From Solenopsis invicta (lineage: Eukaryota > Arthropoda > Insecta > Hymenoptera > Formicidae): a stretch of DNA of 64,000 nucleotides. Shown here piece after piece: positions 54,990 through 64,000 of this stretch. The position numbers and the translations under genes are program-made. The stretch is from assembly GCF_016802725.1 (NCBI RefSeq), contig NC_052671.1:24248728-24312727 (forward strand). Direction: 5' to 3'. Under the pieces are notes generated by a model. It was not told where the DNA came from and made no database searches. It was given only the letters and a program-made list of their open reading frames with translations. The number at the start of each line of letters is the position of its first letter. Position 1 is the first letter of the stretch.

Positions 54990-55008
54990 GTTACATTGGA
55001 AAAAAATT

Positions 55009-55200
55009 AGAACAAATATTTGTTTCCAAATTACAACAAGCAACAATTTTCTTTAAAATCTCACTGAAGTGTGAGCTAGTGAGTCGTGGTGAGTCGGCCC
55101 GGTCGGCCGCAGTGGCGTCTAGATATAACACCTGAGGCTGCACTTGACTCACGAGAAGGTCTCCAGCGGCGCGGCCACCTAGCGGTGGTGCCAGCACTCA
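55009..55200 (-). repeat. GC-rich core shared with element 1
   Basis: On the minus strand it matches 2978-3160 (CTTCTCGTGAGTCAA, TTATATCTAG, ACTCACTAGCTCACACTTCA and flanking blocks). Translation of both is similar but neither is a convincing gene. Confidence 0.75.
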
Positions 55201-56094
55201 CTTGTTTGCGTGGAGTCTTATACACACGGCGGGACCGCATAGCGGCTGTGTACGCGCTCGCTTGTTTCGTCGTATGTTGTGACGGTGACCGAGCCGCAAC
55301 ATTATATACATACATATAATTAATGAACATTGTAAAATACCTAATTAATGATAGAATATATATAATCATATTTTTTAATAGAGTTGAAAAAAAAGTAAAA
55401 TCTAAAGAAAAATTTGTTGAAAATTTAATATTTTAATTAACTTGAAAAACCTTTTACTGTGGTGTATAATAGTCTAATCAATATTAATGAATAAACTATT
55501 TCACAAAATAATGTACCGAGCAGTAAATATTAAATGACGTAAAAATGTATATTTTTTTAAAAACTTCTTAATATACTTTGAAATATTTATTGCCAAGTGA
55601 ATAATAAATGTGTATTAACAAAACTTTTTGTAAACATTTTTTTTTTTAATTCCTCATGATAAAAATTTTTAAAAATTAAAATCAATTTTGTGCTCCTGTA
55701 AAAATTATAAATGACAATAAGATAAATACAAAGGTTCTTCTGTAATTTTTTAATAAAATCATTATTGATCGAGTTGTGAAGCAACAATTAAATTGATAGA
55801 TTACATAGAAGAGCGTACATTATAGTTTATACATATATACAGTTTAAGGAATAAACTAAGTAAATATCTAAACTAATAATAAAGTTAATTAATTTTTTTT
55901 CTTAACATTTACTTTTATTCCACGAAAGGGCAAAGACATAATTATTTTATTTGTAAGTTGATTTCTTCTATAGGATACCGAAATTACCAAGAATATTAAG
56001 AATACTAAAAATATCGAAATTAATCAAAGAGATAGTAACGTTGCATTAATAAGACATAATAAAAACGTGGTTTGACATTACCTTGTTCTTTGAA

Positions 56095-56315
56095 ATTAAA
56101 TATTGCAACAATATATTGCAATGATATCATTATATGAATATTTTAATGTTATTATCACTGTGTAATATCACCATAATATTTCTGTGATATCAGTGGAATA
56201 TTTCAATGTCATTATCACTGTGTAATATCACAGTAATATTTCTGTGATATTTCACAGTAATATGTAATATTTCTGTGATATTGCAATGAGTCTGTGATAT
56301 CACAGAAATATTACG
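56095..56315. repeat. right subterminal palindrome array of element 3
   Basis: Repeats of CACTGTGTAATATCACAGTA and TTTCTGTGATAT, including a near-exact duplication of about 65 bp (56138-56200 and 56201-56260). Confidence 0.85.
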
Positions 56316-57471
56316 TGCTATGTGGGTTCTTAACTTGCGATTCATTAATAATTGCGCAGGAGAATATCCTACATCTGTTATCTCTGTATTTCTGTAGTTT
56401 AGTAATGCTGTATCTAAATCAACTTGCTTTCGCAGGAAAGACTTTGCTATTTTTACACCACTCTCTGCCTGCCCATTACTTTTAGGATAGTGTGGGCTTG
56501 AGTTTACAATTTGCATACCAAAATCTTCCGCAAACTTTTTAAATTTATATGAATTAAAAGGCATATTATCCGCTATTAGGTATTCTGGTATTCCATGTGT
56601 CGCGAAACAGTTCCTAAATGCTACTATGATACATTGAGCGGTTTTATCTTTTATCTTTATTATCTCTAACCATTTAGAATAGTAGTCAAGAATGACTAAA
56701 TAATTGTCTATGCCATGTTGTGCAATATCTGCTGCAACTTTCACAAAAGGTCTCCTTGGGATGTTATGTTTCAACATAGTCTCCTGATTTAGCTAGAAGA
56801 AATTTTTCACACAATCTACATTTCTTAACGAATTCAATAACATTATTTATCATGTTTGGCCAATAAAATGTTTCCTGCATCCTTTTTAAAGTTTTACTAA
56901 TCCCAAAGTGACCTTCGTGTGCAAGTTTTAACATGTCTATTTTTAAACTATCTGGTACAACTACTCTACTATTATATAATATAATATTTTCGATGACCAC
57001 TTTTAACATTTTTAAATGCCAGTATTATCTTATTATCTTTTATTTTATCTGTTGGCCAACCACTTAAACAGTAACTCTTAACTTGTTTTAGCACTTCATC
57101 CTTTTCTGTCTCATCTTGAAACTTAATTTTCTTTTCCTGCGAAATATTAATAATTGCATGAATATTATTGTTACGTCCTGCGGAGAAACAATTCTTTTCT
57201 TTTGAAATCGATGCAGCCAAGCAACCGAAAAATTGCGAAAAGATGGCCTATCTTAACCGCGCGGATACGCTAAAATTGTCCGGTCGAGTCAATACGGTTA
57301 GTCTACCCTTGACACGTGCCGATTTTGGGCGGAAGCAAGCGTTGAAACGCGGATGATTGATCCCACCGACTCGAAACACTTGTCGCGCAATTAATAGGTA
57401 GGGCGTGGGCAATAATAAGAGACGGTACACCTGCGGATTAAAATCCCATAGGAACCATAGGCAGAATCAGG

Positions 57472-57482
57472 TATAAAAGGAA
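57472..57482 (+). promoter_or_regulatory. TATA box of the LTR promoter
   Basis: GGTATAAAAGG about 300 bp from the LTR start, followed about 30 bp on by AGCACTTAC-type sequence that could hold the start site. Confidence 0.55.
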
Positions 57483-57959
57483 GGAGCTTCGGAGCTCGCG
57501 AGCACTTACTTTCTTACAGTCATTTACAGTCACTTACGAGCACATACCGCACCTTTTTCATTCTGATCAATCGCTCATTTTTCGTTCGCGATTCACTCTA
57601 GTTAGATCCGGCGCACATTCCGTGACATTATATGTCCGAGTTTGTGACGTTCGGATTCGTATTTATCGTACTTAAATTTGACGCGGCATTGTGAGATCCG
57701 AACACTCTGAGTGCCAACCGTCGACCAACCGTCCGCCGTCGTAAGCTGAATCCGCTCCGCCAACCACTAAATTGTTTGCACCTTCAAAACTTCACCAAAC
57801 AGTAAGTCTCAGCCGTCCATTATTATTATTTTTTTATTTTTACTCTTCATAAGACTACCTTCTCTCTCTAATAAGATATTTATTATATTTTTCAAAAACT
57901 CATATACTCAGTATTATTCCACCACCTTCCTTTCCTCCCTCTATTACTCTCACTCTCTT

Positions 57960-58500
57960 TTCTTTCCGCAGGATACAATCGGATTCTCTTTCGATTGAAT
58001 CTGCAATTCTTTTACTTCCTGCAGGATACAATCGAATTCTCTTTCGATTGAATCTGCAATTCTTTACTTTCCGCAGGATACAATCGAATTCTTTTTCGAT
58101 TGAATCCGCAATTCTTTACTTTCCGCAGGATACAATCGAATTCTCTTTCGATTGGATCCGCAATCCTTTTACTTCCTGCAGGATACAATCGAATTCTCTT
58201 TCGATTGAATCCGCAACTCTCTTTTCTTCCTGCAGGATACAATCGAATTCTCTTTCGATTGAATCCGCAATTCTTTTACTTCCTGCAGGATACAATCGAA
58301 TTCTCTTTCGATTGAATCCGCAATTCTTTACTTTCCGCAGGATACAATCGAATTCTCTTTCGATTGAATCCGCAATTCTTTTACTTCCTGCAGGATACAA
58401 TTGAATGCTCTTTCGATTGAATACGCAACTCTCTTTTCCTTCCGCAGGACACAATCGAATTTTCTTTCGATTGAATCCGCAACTCTCTTCACCTCCATCA
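57960..58500 (+). repeat. tandem array of about ten 52-bp units in the LTR
   Basis: Unit: a C/T-rich stretch, GCAGGATACAATCGAATTCT, then CTTTCGATTGAATCCGCAAT. Each unit contains an inverted CAATCGAA…TTTCGATTG pair, and the pyrimidine run followed by GCAG|GA looks like a 3' splice site in every unit. Frames over it on both strands (RIQSNSLSIESA and RKRIRLYPAGSK repeats) are products of the repeat. Confidence 0.9.
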
Positions 58501-58561
58501 GGAACAAAGAATTCTCTTCTTTTCATAATTAAAACTCTTTCTTTTCCTTTCTTTTGAGTAG

Positions 58562-59250
58562 ATACGATCTAGATTTTATTTCCTTTTACCAGAAAGAGAG
58601 AACGTAGCCTTAATTTTTAAATTCATTCTAGTGCGTAATCGTGTCCCTGAGCGGAAAACGCAAAAAGCTATTAAGAACTGTCGGAGTCGTCGAAATAAGA
58701 AGCTCCGGAAGCTTGGCGCATCGTTATCGCTCTACGGAAAATTGAACCATCTGCGAGCAGAAAATTCTGTTTTGCCTACCGCTCTAATTAATTTAAGAAC
58801 TTCCGGCGAACCGACCGATTCATCTCCACCAGTCTCAAATCCGTCCCCCGAATCATTGTCTCTTTCCCCCTGTCGTTATCCCTCCCCTCTTACTCCCCTG
58901 GATCTACTGTAGAAACAGATTCTAAACAATCACCAGGGTCACCTTCTTCTACCTTCGATCCCTTTGCAGAGCCCTTAGCATCTCCTCGGGATTCAACCTT
59001 TTCTGCTACCGACTTTCCTCCTACACCTTCCCCCGATTTTTTTCATCGTAATCTCGATTCACCTGTTCGAAGACCCTCGGAAGATCCATACTCCCCCGCG
59101 TTAGAGTTTCCTCAAGAAAACCCGCATTCCTACTCATTATTTACTCCCGAACAAATAGAGAATATAGTAAACGAAAATTTCGAAACGAATCGAAGAGTAG
59201 TCAATGAATTGGAAGAAATCTTCGACTCGCTTCAAAGCCTACCTGGATAG
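58562..59250 (+). pseudogene. accessory reading frame inside the LTR, one frameshift
   Basis: Open from 58562 with no ATG near its start; the first part reads VPERKTQKAIKNCRSRRNKK (very basic) and LYGKLNHLRAEN (leucine-zipper-like). After a one-base shift near 58865 the frame continues as a Pro/Ser-rich acidic region (SPGSPSSTFDPFAEP, DFPPTPSPDFF, EDPYSPALEFPQENPHSYS) ending FTPEQIENIVNENFETNRRV…LQSLPG and TAG. Basic region plus possible zipper followed by an acidic Pro/Ser tail looks like a bZIP-type regulator, which is inference. A splice from upstream could supply a start. Confidence 0.5.
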
Positions 59251-59847
59251 CTAAGAATCACCTGATCACAATATACACCCACACACGCACATTTATATCT
59301 CGTTAAGCACCAATGTAACCAATTAGAATTTAAGTTATAATTACATTTTTTATTAAGATCATAAGATTTTTCTTCTTTTTATTATACATGTTTTCTACTA
59401 ACAAAAATGTTATTTGTAAATTAATAATTATTATTTTAGTCATCACCTATCATTGTAATTGGTTATTTTTTTTATTATGTTAAAATAAATTGTAATTCTT
59501 AATTTCAATCATTTTTCTTTATTTCAATCACCTCTAATTCCCGCTCCGATAAAATTGCACTTAGTCCGATCCCGCGTAAAAGCGATTCAATTCGTTTACG
59601 CAAAATAAGGACTGCACGAATGCAAGAGTCTGAATGAGAGTCATAGGTCGTCATTCTCGACACCTGACCTACATTCTGACTCACCTGACGCATTCGACTC
59701 GTCGCACTCGCCCGGAGACATGTGTGCGAGAGATTAGGCCTGTTCCGTCCTTCCGACCTCGCTCGAATTATTTCCCTAAGTCTCTACCTGCCAACCCGAG
59801 AGACTTATTTCGAGAATTCTGGACGTAACAGACCATTTGAGAAATTT

Positions 59848-59865
59848 TGGGGGCTCGTCCGGGAT
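59848..59865 (+). other. primer binding site, tRNA-Pro type
   Basis: TGGGGGCTCGTCCGGGAT, complementary to the 3' end of tRNA-Pro, 17 bases after the LTR end. Confidence 0.75.
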
Positions 59866-59891
59866 GAAAAGTGCAATTTTTAAGAGCAGGA

Positions 59892-61460
59892 ATGACTACG
59901 AGGTCCGGATCAAATAAAGAAGAAATCGATAACATTTATAAATCTGCTGTTGAAAACCAGGGTATACCTGGACGTAAACCAGTCACGATTACACAGACAT
60001 CAACTCCCACCACATCCTTTAAAAAAATTCCTAGATTATTTGATCTTACTTTGCATGATTCGGAGAGTTCGTTGGGAGGTGACGACGAGACGCTAATACC
60101 TGGTTTCGACGACCCCGACGTTGCGGGAGACGATACAGTAAAAAGAATAGAGGGACCCGAACCTATCATTAAAATTAAACCACCCGGAATGGCTCACTCA
60201 AATCCGTTCGCTTCATTGAAGTACGCGGTAGAGGCCGTCCCTTTCTTTGATGGACAAAATATTCCGTTATCTTATTTTATTGAAGGATGCGAGGAAGCTA
60301 AGTCCATGCTACCCGCCGAGGCGGAGCTTCAATTTGCTCGCATAATTAGAACACGAATCGTCGGCGAAGCGCGCCGTACAATTCAGGATCAAAATTTCGA
60401 TACCGTTGCTCAATTAACCGCATATTTAAAACAAGTATACGGGTCATCTAAGACCGTATATCAATTGCAAGGGGAATTAGGGTGCATTTATCAAAAAAAT
60501 GAAGAAGATGTAATTACTTATGCGAATAGAGTAAAATTGTTAGGAAAACAAATATTAGAAGCATATAAAGCATGGGGAAATGGCCCACCCGATCATAATG
60601 TAAAAACATCACTGGAAAAAGACATGTGCAAATGTTTCATTAGAGGGTTGAAACCGGAAATTGAGCAAAGAATCGCGAGAGATTTAAATGTTCAAGAAAC
60701 CGTATCCGATGCGTTAAGAATAGAGCGCGAACTACGCTCAATGATCGACTTGCGACAAAGCAAAGGTAGCGCTGCCGACCGAGAAACAATTATTAGTCGG
60801 CCGCGCGAAACGTGCCAAATTTGTTACAAGGAGGGACATTCAGCTTCAAAATGCAGAAAATTGACTCAAACAATTCAGCTGGGTCATATCGGATCCGATT
60901 TAGGAACTGAAATTTTAATATGTCAAATTTGCAAAAAACGTGGGCACAGTGCCGACAAATGTCGGTTACGCGATCCTCAAACTCGACAGTCTGTTAGAAC
61001 GATGCGGGAAAATAACGTCATTTGTCAATTATGCTCTAAATCCCGGCATGACGCTAAGTCATGTAGAAATAATAAAATTAATATTCAAAATAAGCCCTCT
61101 CTAGTTTGCCAGTGGTGTGATAGGCCGGGGCATACGGCCAATGATTGTTGGAAAAAACAAAACGAGCAACGCGGCGAGGGAAACAAATTAAAAATCACTT
61201 GTCAAATTTGCAATAATTTCGGGCATATCGCAAAAAATTGTCGATCAAATCCGAAGGTAGATGCGGTACCTAAAGATTTGATAGTTTGTCGATATTGCAA
61301 AGAGCAGGGGCACCTCCTCGAGAATTGCAAACTGCGAATTGCAAGCAACAATCGTAGAAAAGCAAACAATTCGGGAAACGCAGATGGACCCTCGACGTCG
61401 GGTGTGCAGCAGGGGTCCGGAAGGATCTCACACCCGTCGCCAGCCAAAGAAACCAAGTAA
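59892..61460 (+). CDS. Gag polyprotein with six CCHC zinc knuckles
   Basis: The open frame starts at 59871 with GTG; the first ATG, 59892 (MTTRSGSNKEEID), is the likely start, giving 522 residues. Residues about 110-300 form the capsid-like region (VPFFDGQNIPLSYFIEGCEE, VAQLTAYLKQVYGSSKTVYQ, CKCFIRGLKPEIEQRIARDL). Then knuckles CQICYKEGHSASKC, CQICKKRGHSADKC, CQLCSKSRHDAKSC (the Gly before His is replaced by Arg), CQWCDRPGHTANDC, CQICNNFGHIAKNC and CRYCKEQGHLLENC, spaced by 20-45 residues. One or two knuckles are normal in Gypsy elements, so six is unusual. No stop or shift inside. Confidence 0.85.
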   Translation: MTTRSGSNKEEIDNIYKSAVENQGIPGRKPVTITQTSTPTTSFKKIPRLFDLTLHDSESSLGGDDETLIPGFDDPDVAGDDTVKRIEGPEPIIKIKPPGMAHSNPFASLKYAVEAVPFFDGQNIPLSYFIEGCEEAKSMLPAEAELQFARIIRTRIVGEARRTIQDQNFDTVAQLTAYLKQVYGSSKTVYQLQGELGCIYQKNEEDVITYANRVKLLGKQILEAYKAWGNGPPDHNVKTSLEKDMCKCFIRGLKPEIEQRIARDLNVQETVSDALRIERELRSMIDLRQSKGSAADRETIISRPRETCQICYKEGHSASKCRKLTQTIQLGHIGSDLGTEILICQICKKRGHSADKCRLRDPQTRQSVRTMRENNVICQLCSKSRHDAKSCRNNKINIQNKPSLVCQWCDRPGHTANDCWKKQNEQRGEGNKLKITCQICNNFGHIAKNCRSNPKVDAVPKDLIVCRYCKEQGHLLENCKLRIASNNRRKANNSGNADGPSTSGVQQGSGRISHPSPAKETK

Positions 61461-61462
61461 AT

Positions 61463-63766
61463 AAGCATGTGTTGACCGCCCGCCAGGTAACCATAAATCT
61501 TGACAAGCATAGTCGCGTGCCTACCGTACAGGTAAATTTTTGTGAAACAATTCCGCAAACTACCTTTTTATTGGATACTGGGTCAGGACCGAATATAATT
61601 AAAGAACATTTTATACCCACGGGCATAGTTATCAATTACAATAATATTTTGAAGTTAAGCGGAATAAACGAATACCCGGTTTATACTCTCGGAGAAATCG
61701 TTCTCCCTCTTTTCGGGAAAGAAGTAACATTCCATATCGTGTCAAGTAATTTTCCTATATCACAATCCGGTATATTAGGTAACGATTTCTTTCAACAAAC
61801 ATTTTCCAAAATCGACTATGCTAATGGTTATTTAAACGTAGCAGGCACTAACGTTCCTTTCTTTTCTCCAGAAATTATTACCGCAGCTCCACGGTCCGAA
61901 TCATTATTTTATGTGAGAGTAGGGAACCCTGATATAAAAATCGGGTACATACATAAATTAAAAATTGCCCATGGAATTTATTCAAAGGAAACTATAGCAG
62001 AAAACGTTGATGGAAAGGCCTACTTTAATGTTATAAGTACTTTGGATGAGGAAGTAGAAGTTCAAGTACCGACACTGTATCTCAAGCCTTTGAATGATAT
62101 ATTCGACGATCACGAGGATAAAATCGAGATGCCAAATGAACCAGAAGAAATTATGATAAAATGCAAGACTAACAAAGAAGAAGTAAAAGAAAAAATTAAT
62201 AATGGAAATAATACACATTACGAGAAGGTAAATTTAATTGATGGAAAAATTGAGAAATTAAGTAATCAAATAAAAATGAAAAATCTCGAAGAAAAGGAAA
62301 ATAAAAGAATGAATATAAAGGAAAATCAATTTAAAAATGAGGCAAAAATAAAAGAGAAAACTAAAGATAAAATCTTAAAGGAAAATGAAGAATTGAATAA
62401 CAATTTTAATTTCAAAAATCCAGATCTCCAAAACTTTGGAGGAAGAGGCTTCCAAATCTCTCCTGAATTGCCCAGAGATTCAAAAATTCAAGAAAACGGA
62501 AATCACCAAACCTGCCTTGGATTGTCCAGTAATCTCAAAATTCTTAGGGAGAGAGAATTCCCTATTCCTCCTAAATTATCCAGCGATTCACAAATCCAAA
62601 CGGAGGGAAGCTACCAAACTTCCAATGGATTATCCAAGAATCTAAAAATTATTAGTGAGGGATGTTTCCAAACCCCTCCCTCAGAGCACTTCATTCCTGT
62701 CGATCGTGAAGAGGGAAGTTACCAAACCTTGTCAAGCGATGCGGTTTTATTTTCAAGGGAACCGAAGGAAAAAGGTTCCTCTATTTCTCAAGAAAATATA
62801 AAATCTCTTAGAAACAAAACGATCATAAGAAACGATAACATCTCTCCTTCAATTACAAAAATACCTTCAAGGGAAAACAGAACCGAGACCCCCGAAATAA
62901 GTAAGTTATATTATTCTAAAGAGAATGAATCTCTTGCAGAAAATGTTGCCTCAACTCAACAAATGAGTGAAAATTTTAAAAGTAAACAAATTCAAACAGA
63001 AGAAGAGAAGCGAGATTTGCAAAATAAAATACCTCGCGAATGTTTTCAAATTTCTGAAAATTTGGAGCAGAATAGGCTCGCAGAAATTATGGAGTTATTA
63101 CGTCTCGATCATTTAAATATCCAAGAAAGAGATAACGTAATAAGTCTTATATCCGGCAGCCAGGATAGATTCCACATACCCGGAGAAAAATTAACAGCGA
63201 CTCACGTGTTGCAACATCAAATACCGATAACAGACGACCGACCCATCGATACTAGACAATATCGATTTCCTCAAATTCATAAAGAAGAAATAAATAAACA
63301 AGTTGAAGAATTGTTAGATGGAGGCGTAGTAAAATTATCTCAGTCACCTTACAATACGCCCATATGGATAGTGCCTAAGAAGGAAGATTCAAAGGGAAAC
63401 AAACGCTGGAGAATGGTTTTAGATTTCCGCGCTTTAAATGAAAAAACCATTGGCGACGCTTATCCATTACCTAACATTGTTGACATCCTGGATCAATTAG
63501 GAGGAGCGGAATATTTCTCCGTATGCGATCTAGCTTCTGGTTTCCATCAAATAAAAATGGACCTCGCCGATGGTCACAAAACGGCATTTACTACTCCCTT
63601 CGGGCATTATGAATTCGAACAAATGCCATTCGGATTAAAAAATGCACCTGCGACTTTCCAACGTTTAATGGATTTAGTATTATCCGGATTGCAAGGCAAG
63701 GAATTATTCGTCTACAGTCTACATGGACGATATAGTTATTTATGCTACTTCACTGGAAGAGCATGA
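61463..63766 (+). CDS. Pol polyprotein: protease, long spacer, start of RT (frame broken at the active site)
   Basis: In the -1 frame relative to gag and overlapping its end (frame open before 61460), so a ribosomal shift is likely. Protease: TTFLLDTGSGPNIIKE and GILGNDFF. Residues about 200-540 are a hydrophilic Lys/Glu-rich spacer containing four diverged repeats of a motif with F/YQ(I/T)…L…(N/D)SK(I) (62440-62740). RT: PHKEEINKQ-like start, DGGVVKLSQSPYNTPIWIVP, RMVLDFRALNEKTIGDAYPL, FSVCDLASGFHQIKM, GHYEFEQMPFGLKNAPATFQ. At 63713-63726 a tandem 7-bp duplication (GTCTACA twice) shifts the frame exactly before the YMDD box, ending this frame at 63766. Confidence 0.85.
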   Translation, partial: KHVLTARQVTINLDKHSRVPTVQVNFCETIPQTTFLLDTGSGPNIIKEHFIPTGIVINYNNILKLSGINEYPVYTLGEIVLPLFGKEVTFHIVSSNFPISQSGILGNDFFQQTFSKIDYANGYLNVAGTNVPFFSPEIITAAPRSESLFYVRVGNPDIKIGYIHKLKIAHGIYSKETIAENVDGKAYFNVISTLDEEVEVQVPTLYLKPLNDIFDDHEDKIEMPNEPEEIMIKCKTNKEEVKEKINNGNNTHYEKVNLIDGKIEKLSNQIKMKNLEEKENKRMNIKENQFKNEAKIKEKTKDKILKENEELNNNFNFKNPDLQNFGGRGFQISPELPRDSKIQENGNHQTCLGLSSNLKILREREFPIPPKLSSDSQIQTEGSYQTSNGLSKNLKIISEGCFQTPPSEHFIPVDREEGSYQTLSSDAVLFSREPKEKGSSISQENIKSLRNKTIIRNDNISPSITKIPSRENRTETPEISKLYYSKENESLAENVASTQQMSENFKSKQIQTEEEKRDLQNKIPRECFQISENLEQNRLAEIMELLRLDHLNIQERDNVISLISGSQDRFHIPGEKLTATHVLQHQIPITDDRPIDTRQYRFPQIHKEEINKQVEELLDGGVVKLSQSPYNTPIWIVPKKEDSKGNKRWRMVLDFRALNEKTIGDAYPLPNIVDILDQLGGAEYFSVCDLASGFHQIKMDLADGHKTAFTTPFGHYEFEQMPFGLKNAPATFQRLMDLVLSGLQGKELFVYSLHGRYSYLCYFTGRA

Positions 63767-64000
63767 AAGAAAATATAATTTATTAATGGATCGACTCCGC
63801 AAAGCAAATTTAAAATTACAACCTGATAAATGTGAATTTTTGAAGACTGAAGTGACATACCTTGGGCATATAATAGGTAGAAGCGGTGTTAAGCCCGATC
63901 CGAAAAAATTAGAAGCCGTAAGACGATTTCCTCGACCAAAAACTCCGAAAAATATTAAACAGTTTCTTGGATTAGCGGGATATTACAGGCGATTTATACC
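63727..64000 (+). pseudogene. RT continuation after the frameshift
   Basis: The catalytic MDDIVIYA follows directly after the 7-bp duplication in the new frame, then LKLQPDKCEFLKTEVTYLGH, GVKPDPKKLEAV and FPRPKTPKNIKQFLGLAGYY, the usual order of Gypsy RT, running off the window open. Confidence 0.85.

Larger units (their letters stand above)
54318..56326. mobile_element. palindrome-array DNA element 3 (non-autonomous)
   Basis: Perfect 20-bp inverted ends CCCACATAGCACGTAATATT, flanked by TT (54316-54317, 56327-56328); joining the flanks regenerates the integrase reading (LRTKLP), which fixes the duplication at two bases. Subterminal arrays of GTGATATCAC-, AATATT- and TGTGATATTTC-type palindromes occupy 54331-54545 and 56095-56315. 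The interior is AT-rich, with a nested hairpin (54862-54989) and the GC-rich core shared with element 1 (inverted, 55009-55200). No transposase. 2009 bp. Confidence 0.85.
53783..57168 (-). pseudogene. Gypsy-type pol remnant (integrase), split by element 3
   Basis: Minus-strand pieces 57168-56329 and 54315-53783. Motifs in order: SYCLSGWPTDK (57110), HEGHFGISKTLKRMQETFYW and CRLCEKF (H2C2), VAADIAQHGIDNYLVILDYY (first Asp; the family has D-L/I-F/G after it), LIADNMPFNSYKFKKFAEDF (second Asp), HYPKSNGQAESGVKIAKSFL (Glu), YSPAQLLMNRK, then after the insertion the KINDNVTFKKGGTWEPATII C-terminal domain. The RT is absent in the window. Frame breaks at 56770 and 56990 and the 2-kb insertion inactivate it. 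Cut on the right by the LTR starting at 57169. Confidence 0.82.
57169..59830 (+). repeat. 5' LTR, 2.66 kb
   Basis: Starts TGTTACGTCC and ends GGACGTAACA, an exact 10-bp inverse, as in LTR ends. A TATA box (GGTATAAAAGG, 57472) lies 300 bp in. Then a tandem array (57960-58500), an accessory frame (58562-59250) and an AT-rich part with AATAAATTG near 59484. Length is far above the few hundred bases usual for Gypsy elements. The boundary call depends on the terminal inverse and the primer site; the matching 3' LTR is not in the window. Confidence 0.7.
57169..64000 (+). mobile_element. Gypsy-type element with giant 5' LTR, gag and pol (runs off window)
   Basis: LTR 57169-59830, primer site at 59848-59865, gag 59892-61460, pol from 61460s to the window end in reverse transcriptase. 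The LTR is inserted in the minus-strand Gypsy remnant. The 3' half and target duplication are outside the window. Confidence 0.85.

Noticed and set aside
57960..58500. CRISPR array
   Set aside because: Regular 52-bp units without distinct unique spacers, in an insect LTR; a plain tandem repeat.
57965..58526. Frames of 118 and 136 codons with repeating peptides
   Set aside because: Both strands of the 52-bp array stay open because the unit has no stops; no start context or domain.
61982..62218. 78-codon minus frame rich in Phe and Tyr
   Set aside because: Shadow of the Lys/Glu-rich pol spacer on the opposite strand.

Overview
The window looks like a repeat-rich, AT-rich insect chromosome; a hymenopteran such as an ant is my inference from the mixture of mariner, Gypsy, Penelope-like and MITE families, and no species can be named. 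Only one host gene is convincingly intact: a lin-7 (Drosophila veli) orthologue on the minus strand, with five coding exons between 33616 and 16133 that join in phase into a 198-residue L27 + PDZ protein. Almost everything else is mobile DNA, much of it nested.

Layout. 1-330: Tc1 transposase remnant. 600-1260: diverged tandem repeat. 1287-1820: PIF/Harbinger remnant. 2120-10620: a Penelope-like element split by a palindrome-array DNA element (2263-3528) and a 5-kb LINE (4404-9370, 8-bp target duplication). 10646-11047: foldback element. 11919-13486 and 14828-15957: two related solo LTRs. 16133-33616: lin-7, whose 12.9-kb last intron holds a hAT-type MITE, a decayed Gypsy pol, a second palindrome-array element carrying a dead mariner, and a Harbinger-type element with a MADF remnant. 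34237-39565 and 39659-42359: two large inverted duplications with arms of 1.35 and 0.71 kb; at their turning points are exon fragments of host genes (a ubiquitin protease-like gene, proteasome PSMB4, a decayed METAP1D). 44842-48932: twelve MITE units joined end to end, each sharing a TA dinucleotide with the next, one carrying a nearly intact mariner. 49109-53745: Gypsy element with indistinguishable 205-bp LTRs but a broken coding region. 53783-57168: minus-strand Gypsy pol remnant interrupted by a third palindrome-array element (54318-56326). 57169-64000: start of a large Gypsy-type element with an unusually long 2.66-kb LTR that contains a repeat array and an accessory reading frame, followed by gag with six zinc knuckles and pol, running off the window.

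The most novel signal is the set of three DNA elements (2263-3528, 20633-22606, 54318-56326) that begin with CC, appear to duplicate only TT/AA, and carry subterminal arrays of short palindromes whose sequence differs in each element. Two of them share a GC-rich core in spite of unrelated ends. The palindromic duplications with captured exons and the accessory frame in the giant LTR also deserve follow-up. All family assignments come from motifs read by eye; no database search was run.
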